Both the position numbers and the translations under genes were made by a program. The notes under the pieces are model-generated. The model was not told where the DNA came from and did no database searches. It was given only the letters and a program-made list of their open reading frames with translations. A DNA stretch of 11,780 nucleotides, from the NCBI GenBank assembly GCA_002493965.1, contig DLAP01000013.1:1-11780 (forward strand), in the 5' to 3' direction. The first letter of the stretch is position 1, and every line of letters starts with the position of its first letter. Of the stretch, positions 1 to 5,581 are shown in pieces. Source of the stretch: Clostridiales bacterium UBA7044 (lineage in GTDB: Bacteria > Bacillota > Clostridia > Oscillospirales > Oscillospiraceae).

Positions 1-29
1 CTTGATTTTGAGCCTTTTTTGACATGCTG

Positions 30-65
30 AGGCACCCTGGAAATTTCCAGGGTGCCTGCTTTTTT
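30..65 (+). terminator. Rho-independent terminator of an unseen plus-strand gene
   Basis: Bases 30-57 form a perfect 28-base palindrome. The arms are AGGCACCCTGG (30-40) and CCAGGGTGCCT (47-57) around AAATTT. A six-T run follows at 60-65. The T run lies on the plus-strand 3' side only; on the minus strand the stem is followed by CAGCATGTC. It is therefore mainly the terminator of a plus-strand gene ending left of the window. The minus-strand ABC operon stops at 69 and converges on it, so the stem may also stop that transcript, less efficiently. Bases 1-29 hold nothing else I can identify. Confidence 0.85.
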
Positions 66-68
66 ACG

Positions 69-1967
69 TTATTCCAGTTCGAAGGCCCCCGTGTAGAGCT
101 GATAATAGGTGCCCCTCTCGGCAATCAGACTGTCGTGGGTACCCCGCTCGATGATCCGGCCCTGGTCCAACACCATGATGCAGTCGGAGTTGCGTACCGT
201 ACTGAGCCGGTGGGCAATGACGAACACCGTTCTTCCCTTCATCAGAGCGTCCATGCCGTCCTGAACCAGCTTTTCCGTCCGGGTGTCGATGGAGGAGGTG
301 GCCTCGTCCAGAATCATGACGGGAGGATCCGCCACCGCTGCCCGGGCAATGGCAATCAGCTGCCGCTGGCCCTGGGACAGGTTTGCGCCGTTGCCGGTGA
401 GCAGGGTGTTGTACCCCTCTGGCAGCCGGGTGATGAAGTCATGAGCGTTCGCCAGCTTCGCGGCCTGGATGCACTCTTCGTCGGTGGCGTCCAGACGGCC
501 ATAGCGAATGTTGTCCATCACCGTACCGGTGAACAGGTTGGTGTCCTGAAGCACCACCCCCAGGGAGCGGCGCAGGTCCGTTTTCCGGATCTTGTTGATG
601 TTGATGTCATCGTAGCGGATCTTGCCGTCGGCGATGTCGTAGAACCGGTTAATGAGGTTCGTAATGGTGGTCTTGCCCGCGCCGGTGGCCCCTACGAAGG
701 CGATCTTCTGGCCGGGATTGGCATACAGAGTCACGTCATGAAGCACCGTCTTCTCCGGCACATAGCCGAAGTCCACGTCGTACATGGTGATGTCGCCTTT
801 CAGCTCCTTGTAGGTGACGGTGCCGTCCGCCTGGTGAGGATGCTTCCAGGCCCAGTGGCCGGTGCGCTCCGCGCACTCGGTGATGGCGCCGTCTTCCCCG
901 ATTTTCGCGTTGACCAGGGTGACATAGCCATGGTCCTCTTCGGAGGGCTCATCCATCAGGTCGAAGATCCGCTCCGCGCCGGCCAGGGCCATGACAATGG
1001 AGTTGATCTGGTTGCTGATCTGGGAGATGGGCTGATTAAAGGACCGGGACAGGGTGAGGAAAGCAATCAGCTTGCCCAGGGTCAGGAGCCTGCCCTGAGA
1101 GTAGATTGCGAGAATGCCGCCTGCAATGGCGAGAATGGCGTATTGAAGATAGCCCAGATTGTTGTTCACCGGGCCCATCATGTTGGCGAAGGCGGCGGCC
1201 CGGGAAGCATTGCTGCGCAGGGTTTCGTTCAGTTCGTCAAATTCCTTCTTGGAAATCTCCTCGTGGCAGAAGACCTTGACAACCCTTTGACCGTTTATCA
1301 TTTCCTCCACATAACCGTTGACCGCGCCCAGAGCCTTCTGCTGGCCGATGAAGAACTTGGCGGACTTGCCCGCCACGGTCTTGGTGACGAAGACGATGCC
1401 CGACACCGTCACCAGCAGCACGCAGGTGAGGATGGGTGAAGTGGTCAGCAGGGCGATGAACACCACAATCAGGGTGATGATGGCGGAAATAGACTGGGGA
1501 ATGGACTGGGAAAGCATCTGCCGCAGGGTGTCGATGTCGCTGGTGTACCGGCTCATGATGTCGCCGGCGGGATGGGTGTCAAAGTAGCGGATGGGCAGGG
1601 TCTGCATATGGGTGAACATCTGATCCCGGATGGTCTTCTGGGTCCCCTGGCCCACCTTCGCCATCAGGAAGCTATAGAGGAAGGAGGAGAGCATCCCCAC
1701 CAGGTAGATGCAGGCCAGCCTGCCCAGAAACGTAAGCAGCGGGCCGTAGTCCGGGTCTCCCTGTGCCAGCATGGGGGTGATATAGTCGTCCACCAGGGTG
1801 CCCAGGGAGGAGGAGCTGACCGTCATGGCGATGGCAGAGAAGAGAATGCAGATCACGACCACCAGCATGGTCAGCTTATACTTTGCCATATACTGGAGCA
1901 GCCGGGTAATGGTTTTCTTGGGGTTCTTGGCCTTCCGGCCGTCACCCCGCATTTTTACGGGAGGCAT
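69..1967 (-). CDS. ABC exporter half-transporter, catalytic (consensus Walker) subunit of a heterodimer
   Basis: A 632-residue exporter half: six membrane segments, roughly residues 32-54, 80-103, 155-197 (two) and 270-305 (two), then a nucleotide-binding domain. Visible motifs are Walker A GATGAGKT (426-433), Q-loop Q474, signature LSQGQ (530-534), Walker B MILDE with catalytic E555, and switch H586. Walker A, Walker B and His are intact, but the signature has Q where SGGQ is usual. This is the pattern of the catalytic half of heterodimeric exporters such as TM287/288, BmrCD and LmrCD. The partner is the 581-aa protein just upstream, whose signature is normal. Residues about 342-390 form an extra hydrophilic linker between membrane and ATPase domains. 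The start ATG shares one base with the partner's stop (TGATG) and follows an AAAGGAGG-type ribosome site, so translation is probably coupled. The likely role is ATP-driven efflux of drugs, lipids or peptides; the substrate cannot be read from sequence. Confidence 0.93.
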   Translation of the reverse strand: MPPVKMRGDGRKAKNPKKTITRLLQYMAKYKLTMLVVVICILFSAIAMTVSSSSLGTLVDDYITPMLAQGDPDYGPLLTFLGRLACIYLVGMLSSFLYSFLMAKVGQGTQKTIRDQMFTHMQTLPIRYFDTHPAGDIMSRYTSDIDTLRQMLSQSIPQSISAIITLIVVFIALLTTSPILTCVLLVTVSGIVFVTKTVAGKSAKFFIGQQKALGAVNGYVEEMINGQRVVKVFCHEEISKKEFDELNETLRSNASRAAAFANMMGPVNNNLGYLQYAILAIAGGILAIYSQGRLLTLGKLIAFLTLSRSFNQPISQISNQINSIVMALAGAERIFDLMDEPSEEDHGYVTLVNAKIGEDGAITECAERTGHWAWKHPHQADGTVTYKELKGDITMYDVDFGYVPEKTVLHDVTLYANPGQKIAFVGATGAGKTTITNLINRFYDIADGKIRYDDININKIRKTDLRRSLGVVLQDTNLFTGTVMDNIRYGRLDATDEECIQAAKLANAHDFITRLPEGYNTLLTGNGANLSQGQRQLIAIARAAVADPPVMILDEATSSIDTRTEKLVQDGMDALMKGRTVFVIAHRLSTVRNSDCIMVLDQGRIIERGTHDSLIAERGTYYQLYTGAFELE

Positions 1968-3712
1968 CAGTCTTCCCCTCCTTTCGTCTGGGATTCATAG
2001 ACTTCCCGATAGATATCCGAGGTTTTCATAAGCTGCTCGTGGGTGCCGCTGGCGGCAATCTTGCCGCCGTCCATCACGAGAATCAGGTCCGCGTCCTCAA
2101 TGGAAGAAACCCGCTGGGCGATGATCAGCTTGGTGGTGTCCGGAATCTCCTCCCGGAAGGCCTTGCGGATCATGGCGTCGGTGTGGGTGTCCACGGCGGA
2201 GGTGGAATCGTCCAAAATCAAGATCTTGGGCTTTTTCAGCAGGGCACGGGCAATGCACAGCCGCTGCTTCTGGCCGCCGGAGACGTTGGTGCCCCCCTGC
2301 TCGATGTGGGTGTCGTAGCCGTCGGGGAAGGACTGAACAAAGTCGTCGGCGCAGGCGAGCATGCAGGCATGGCGCATTTCCTCGTCGGTGGCATGGGGGT
2401 TGCCCCAGCGGAGGTTATCCTTGATGGTGCCGGAGAACAGCACGTTCTTTTGCAGCACCATGGAAACGGCGTCCCGGAGGGTTTCAATGTCATAGTCCCG
2501 GACGTCCACGCCGCCTACCCGGACGGTGCCGGTGGTAGCGTCGTAAAGTCTGGGGATCAGCTGAACCAGGGTGGACTTGCTGGAGCCGGTGCCGCCCAGG
2601 ATGCCTACGGTCATGCCCGGGGCGACATGCAGGTCGATGCTCTCCAGGGCGTTCCGGTTGGCCTTGGCGGAGTACCGAAAGGACACGTTCTCAAAGTCGA
2701 TGGACCCGTCCTTCACTTCCATCACCGGGTTATTGGGCTCCGCCAGGTCCGGGGTTTCCATGAGAATTTCCGCAGTCCGGCGCATGGGCGCCCGGCTCAT
2801 GGTCAGCATGACGATGACCATGGAGACCATCATCAGGCTGTTGAGAATCTGGCCGGTGTAGGTGAACATGGAGGTGAGCTGGCCGGTGGTCAGGCCCTGG
2901 GCCAGGTTGTTGCCGGACTGAATGACCATGGTTGCGCCTAGATAGGAAATGACCAGGATGCAGCTATACACCGCAAGCTGCATCAGGGGGCTATTGAGGG
3001 ACATGATCCGCTCGGCCCGGACGAAGTCGCGGTAAATGTCCCCGGACACGGAGGTGAACTTCTCCGTCTCCCGGTCCTCCCGGACGAAGGACTTCACCAC
3101 CCGGATGCCGTGGACGTTCTCCTGGACCACGTTGTTTAGCCGGTCATAGGTCTTGAACACCCGGTCGAAGATGGGGAACACCAGCCGGATCAGTACGAAC
3201 AGACCTACGGCCAGCAGAGGCAGTGCGATGCAGTAGGTCAGGCACAGCCGGGGGCTGATGGAATAGGCGTTGGTGGTTGCCAGAATCAGCATCATGGGGC
3301 AGCGGATGGCCATACGAATCATCATCTGGAAGGCCATCTGGATGTTGGCCACGTCGGAGGTCAGCCGGGTGACGATGCTGGCGGTGGAGAATTTGTCGAT
3401 GTTAGAAAAGTCAAAGGTCTGGACCCGATAGAACATATCGTGGCGCAGATTCCGGGCAAAGCCGGTGGCGGCGTAGGTGCCCGCAAAGGCCGAGGCCACG
3501 CCGAAGCCCAGGGAAATAAACGCGTACAGCACCAGGATCAGGCCGTATTTGAGCACCGCCCCCATATCGCCCGCGGTGACGCCCAGATCCACAATCTTGG
3601 CCAGCACCAGGGGAATCTGGACCTCCATGTAGACCTCGCCGATCATACAGATGGGGCTGAGCAGTGCGGTCCACTTATATTCCCGGATGGACCGGGCAAG
3701 TTTTCGTATCAT
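1967..3712 (-). CDS. ABC exporter half-transporter, degenerate-site subunit of a heterodimer
   Basis: A 581-residue membrane-plus-ATPase protein with predicted membrane segments near 15-40, 54-80, 132-150, 157-180, 242-265 and 278-303. Its ATPase motifs are Walker A GGTGSSKST (373-381), Q-loop Q421, a canonical signature VSGGQ (477-481), Walker B ILILD followed by D502, and Q533 in the switch position (IAQR). The catalytic Glu is replaced by Asp and the switch His by Gln, so its own Walker site should hydrolyse poorly. Its intact signature should complete the active site of the 632-aa partner. Such reciprocal defects are established for heterodimeric exporters (BmrC, TM287). The ATG overlaps the marR stop by four bases (ATGA) and has a GGAGG about 10 bases upstream. 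It is the second gene of the marR operon, presumably controlled by that repressor. The substrate is unknown. Confidence 0.93.
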   Translation of the reverse strand: MIRKLARSIREYKWTALLSPICMIGEVYMEVQIPLVLAKIVDLGVTAGDMGAVLKYGLILVLYAFISLGFGVASAFAGTYAATGFARNLRHDMFYRVQTFDFSNIDKFSTASIVTRLTSDVANIQMAFQMMIRMAIRCPMMLILATTNAYSISPRLCLTYCIALPLLAVGLFVLIRLVFPIFDRVFKTYDRLNNVVQENVHGIRVVKSFVREDRETEKFTSVSGDIYRDFVRAERIMSLNSPLMQLAVYSCILVISYLGATMVIQSGNNLAQGLTTGQLTSMFTYTGQILNSLMMVSMVIVMLTMSRAPMRRTAEILMETPDLAEPNNPVMEVKDGSIDFENVSFRYSAKANRNALESIDLHVAPGMTVGILGGTGSSKSTLVQLIPRLYDATTGTVRVGGVDVRDYDIETLRDAVSMVLQKNVLFSGTIKDNLRWGNPHATDEEMRHACMLACADDFVQSFPDGYDTHIEQGGTNVSGGQKQRLCIARALLKKPKILILDDSTSAVDTHTDAMIRKAFREEIPDTTKLIIAQRVSSIEDADLILVMDGGKIAASGTHEQLMKTSDIYREVYESQTKGGED

Positions 3713-4170
3713 TTCGTATCTTCCTCCTTTAGAAATTCCGTCGGGACGCTGCCGCCCAGGTTGCGGATGGCCCGGTTCAGAAGCAGGAAAAACTGTTCCC
3801 GCTCCTCCGGGGTGAAGTCCGATACCAGGGTTTCCTCCGCCGCCCGGATGGCGTCATGGAGCCGATCCATGCATTGTCTGCCTTTGGGCAGCACCCGGAT
3901 GCGTTTGCAGCGGCGGTCACGGGCGTCGGGGATCAACTCCAGAAAGCCCTTTTTTTCCAGCCGGGACAGAAGCCCCGACACCGTGGGATGGCTCAGGCCA
4001 AAGGCCTCCTCCACGTCCTTGGGGCAGGGCATCTCCTGCTGGTGGATCACGAAGCCGATCACATGCCCCTGGGAACAGGTCAGGTCCATGTCCTCCAAAG
4101 AGGTGCTGATCTGCTGGTCGATCATGGAAAAAAGCATTCGCAGCTTTGGTCCATAGTGTCTTTCCCGCAT
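3709..4170 (-). CDS. MarR-family transcriptional regulator of the exporter operon
   Basis: A 153-residue winged-helix regulator. The recognition helix is around SHPTVSGLLSRLEKKG, followed by a wing containing DARDRRCKRI, the usual MarR layout with helical dimerisation ends. An open frame extends upstream to an ATG at 4242, but that ATG lies inside the predicted -35 box. The ATG at 4170 has AAGGTG a few bases upstream and gives a normal MarR length and N-terminus, so I chose it. It is the first gene of the operon and overlaps the first ABC gene by four bases. The family usually represses its own operon and is released by a small ligand. A perfect inverted repeat at 4196-4209 is the probable binding site. 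The ligand is unknown. Confidence 0.92.
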   Translation of the reverse strand: MRERHYGPKLRMLFSMIDQQISTSLEDMDLTCSQGHVIGFVIHQQEMPCPKDVEEAFGLSHPTVSGLLSRLEKKGFLELIPDARDRRCKRIRVLPKGRQCMDRLHDAIRAAEETLVSDFTPEEREQFFLLLNRAIRNLGGSVPTEFLKEEDTK

Positions 4171-4195
4171 GGCGTCACCTTCTTTAAAAAAGAAA

Positions 4196-4209
4196 TGTAG
4201 CAAGCTACA
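4196..4209. promoter_or_regulatory. Probable MarR operator, perfect inverted repeat
   Basis: TGTAGC-AA-GCTACA is a perfect 6-2-6 inverted repeat, 26 bases upstream of the marR start codon. It covers the position where transcription should start for the -10 box at 4214-4219. A short palindrome at the start point of a marR-led operon is the classical autorepression site; the identification is inference from position and symmetry. Confidence 0.65.
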
Positions 4210-4213
4210 CAAT

Positions 4214-4242
4214 ATACTATCACAACCATGAAAAAGATGCAA
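4214..4242 (-). promoter_or_regulatory. Promoter of the marR-ABC-ABC operon
   Basis: Read on the minus strand, TTGCAT (plus-strand 4237-4242) and TAGTAT (4214-4219) are separated by 17 bases. An overlapping -10 alternative is TATATT at 4211-4216. The expected start is near 4207, inside the TGTAGC/GCTACA palindrome. The leader is then about 37 nt and contains the marR ribosome binding site. Confidence 0.55.
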
Positions 4243-4273
4243 GGGACTTCAAAAAAGTTTACGAATTTTTCCA

Positions 4274-4303
4274 TGGGTACTTTTTCCCCGGAGGCGCATA
4301 CTA
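4274..4303 (+). promoter_or_regulatory. Possible sigma-G-like (forespore) promoter
   Basis: CATACTA at 4297-4303 equals the -10 sequence expected for the forespore sigma factor SigG of Firmicutes. TGGGTA at 4274-4279, 17 bases upstream, is only a partial match to its -35 box. I see no convincing sigma-A promoter for the small ORF that follows. A seven-base match can occur by chance, so this is tentative. Confidence 0.25.
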
Positions 4304-4322
4304 ACGGCAGAGGTGATAATCC

Positions 4323-4433
4323 ATGCAGGAAAAGGAAAATGAGGGAGAGCGGAAGCCCATCCCCTGGGAAGCGGCGGATCCCAAGATGCCGGTGATTCAG
4401 TCGGGGCATATGGAGAACCGGATTCGCAATTAA
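4323..4433 (+). CDS. Small hydrophilic protein of 36 aa, function unknown
   Basis: The open frame runs from ATG 4323 to TAA 4431-4433 and encodes a charged, soluble peptide beginning MQEKENEGERKPIPWEAADP. It has no membrane segment, no signal peptide and no cysteines, and I do not recognise the family. Evidence that it is real: GAGGTGAT, an eight-base match to the 3' end of 16S rRNA, sits five bases before the ATG; the gene lies alone between divergent units; and a 10-bp hairpin follows ten bases after the stop. The CATACTA motif upstream hints at sporulation-stage expression, but that is inference. It could be a small spore protein, a leader peptide, or a chance ORF. Confidence 0.5.
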   Translation: MQEKENEGERKPIPWEAADPKMPVIQSGHMENRIRN

Positions 4434-4442
4434 AAAACTTAT

Positions 4443-4475
4443 GAAGCACTCCCCGACGCCGTTGAGGAGTGCTTC
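4443..4475. terminator. Hairpin after the small ORF, possible terminator
   Basis: GAAGCACTCC (4443-4452) pairs perfectly with GGAGTGCTTC (4466-4475) around a 13-base loop. On the plus strand no T run follows directly. On the minus strand a TTTTTT tract begins five bases after the stem. A T-rich tract on the plus strand occurs only at 4521-4527, after another GTGCTT that could pair with the same left arm. It may act as a weak terminator or processing structure. The remainder, 4476-4554, holds T-rich tracts and no gene I can support. Confidence 0.5.
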
Positions 4476-4554
4476 CGAACAATGAAGATGGTCTGGCATA
4501 TCTCTATCCCTCGGTGCTTTGTTTTTTTGGTTCCGTTTTTTTCTTTCTGAGAGG

Positions 4555-4583
4555 TTGACTTCACTCCCTTTTTCGGAGATAAT
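4555..4583 (+). promoter_or_regulatory. Sigma-A promoter of the DUF3990-DUF3791 cassette
   Basis: TTGACT (4555-4560) and GATAAT (4578-4583) are spaced by exactly 17 bases, a strong housekeeping promoter match. Transcription should begin near 4590. That is downstream of the ATG at 4586, so the first usable start codon of the cassette is ATG 4622. Confidence 0.7.
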
Positions 4584-4621
4584 AAATGAAAACATTCTCT
4601 TATCAGGAAGAAGGTACGGCT

Positions 4622-5095
4622 ATGGGCGAAACCATCCTTTATCATGGCAGCAAATCCATTGTAGAATTTCCGGAAATACGAACAGCAAAGTATCATAAGG
4701 ATTTTTATTTTGGCTTTTACTGTACGCTGCTCCCGGAGCAGGCGAAACGCTGGGCCGTCCGGTATACGGGGAAGGGATTCATTAATGAATACCTGTATAC
4801 CCCTTCCACTGATCTGAACGTGAAAAAATTTGACGGTATGACCGAGCAATGGCTGGATTTCATCACGGCCTGCCGCTGTGGCCAGTCCCATGACTACGAT
4901 ATCGTGGAAGGCCCTATGGCAAACGACACGATTTTCAACTATATCCAGAACTATGTAGACGGAAAGATCACCCGGACCGCGTTTTGGGAACTGGCAAAAT
5001 TCAAGCATCCCACCCATCAGATCAGCTTCCATACCGCGAGAGCCTTGGCAACGCTGCAATTCCGGAAAGGGTATGAGGTTTCCAATGAAGAATAA
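4622..5095 (+). CDS. DUF3990 protein, ADP-ribosyltransferase-like, putative effector/toxin
   Basis: A 157-residue protein with the DUF3990 layout: LYHGS near the N-terminus (6-10), KDFYFGFYCT (26-35) followed by a helix EQAKRWA (39-45), DYDIVEGPMAND (91-102), and a C-terminal QISFHTARALATLQF (133-147). To my knowledge DUF3990 belongs to the ADP-ribosyltransferase-fold clan. The YHG(S) and GFY-x-T elements resemble the NAD-binding strands of that fold. The catalytic Glu typical of many transferases cannot be assigned with certainty. The start at 4622 is chosen because AAGG sits seven bases upstream and the promoter would initiate after the alternative ATG at 4586, which would add 12 residues. 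The stop overlaps the next gene by 11 bases. By hand count bases 4621-4680 are 42% GC, against 55% for 9001-9060 in cooS, which suggests acquisition by transfer. No signal peptide or membrane segment is seen, so it should act in the cytoplasm. A toxin role is inference. Confidence 0.8.
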   Translation: MGETILYHGSKSIVEFPEIRTAKYHKDFYFGFYCTLLPEQAKRWAVRYTGKGFINEYLYTPSTDLNVKKFDGMTEQWLDFITACRCGQSHDYDIVEGPMANDTIFNYIQNYVDGKITRTAFWELAKFKHPTHQISFHTARALATLQFRKGYEVSNEE

Positions 5096-5513
5096 CAGCG
5101 CACTTTTTTTTACATGCAGTCTGATTGAATACATTGGCCGTGAAACCAAGCAGAAGCGCCGCACTGTGGTTTCCCTGCTGGGGGACGCCATCAGGCGGAT
5201 TTACGAATACGCCGATGTTCTCCACTGTGAGCCGATTGCAAAAGTCGCGGATGAATGGATTGCCATCTGTAATATTCCGGAAGGCGACTTCGACAACGTG
5301 GCCGCCTGTAAATACGAGGCTCCAGACTATTGGACAATCGGGGAAGTCTATGAACGGCTGATCGAAGACGTGGCAGGGGAAGACATTCTGGTTTCCCTGG
5401 GAGAGGTGTACACTTCCTGGATGGATGAACGGCTTTCTGACTATAATACAGATCTATTCTACCAGCCCAGAGACTATCTGAAAGAATGCTATCTGGCAGG
5501 AGAGATTCTATGA
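5085..5513 (+). CDS. DUF3791-like partner of the DUF3990 protein, putative antitoxin or adaptor
   Basis: A 142-residue protein. Residues about 5-60 (ALFFTCSLIEYIGRE, then RIYEYADVLHCEPIAKVADEW) look like the small all-helical DUF3791 domain, often encoded next to DUF3990 as I recall. Residues about 67-142 add a second acidic, aromatic-rich segment with DYWTIGEVYERLIEDV. DUF3791 proteins are usually about half this length, so this appears to be a longer two-part version. ATG 5085 is preferred because GAGG lies six bases upstream; an ATG four codons earlier is possible. The overlap with the preceding stop implies translational coupling and a fixed ratio of the two proteins. The arrangement fits a toxin-antitoxin or enzyme-regulator pair, but no sequence motif proves it. 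A terminator follows 23 bases after the stop. Confidence 0.75.
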   Translation: MKNNSALFFTCSLIEYIGRETKQKRRTVVSLLGDAIRRIYEYADVLHCEPIAKVADEWIAICNIPEGDFDNVAACKYEAPDYWTIGEVYERLIEDVAGEDILVSLGEVYTSWMDERLSDYNTDLFYQPRDYLKECYLAGEIL

Positions 5514-5535
5514 TACGATCCAACCAATCAAAGCA

Positions 5536-5575
5536 AACCTGGGCAGCCCCTTTCGGAGCTGCCCAGGTTGTTTTT
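5536..5575 (+). terminator. Strong terminator shared by convergent DUF3791 and acsB genes
   Basis: AACCTGGGCAGC (5536-5547) pairs perfectly with GCTGCCCAGGTT (5558-5569). GTTTTT follows on the plus strand. On the minus strand the stem is followed by a looser T-rich tract (TGCTTTGATT). It ends the DUF3990-DUF3791 transcript and, lying 6 bases beyond the acsB stop, probably also the cooS-cooC-acsB transcript. Confidence 0.88.
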
Positions 5576-5581
5576 ATGGAA

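Noticed and set aside
24..1439. Open frame of 471 codons on the plus strand, antisense to the ABC gene
   Set aside because: It begins inside the left terminator hairpin region and lies wholly opposite a clear ABC transporter.
4170..4242. Longer MarR protein starting at ATG 4242
   Set aside because: The extra 24 residues are encoded across the promoter and operator and do not resemble a MarR N-terminus; that ATG has no better ribosome site.
4439..5191. Minus-strand frame of 250 codons opposite the DUF3990 gene
   Set aside because: No ribosome site and no recognisable domain. The plus strand has a promoter, two ribosome sites, a conserved family and a terminator.
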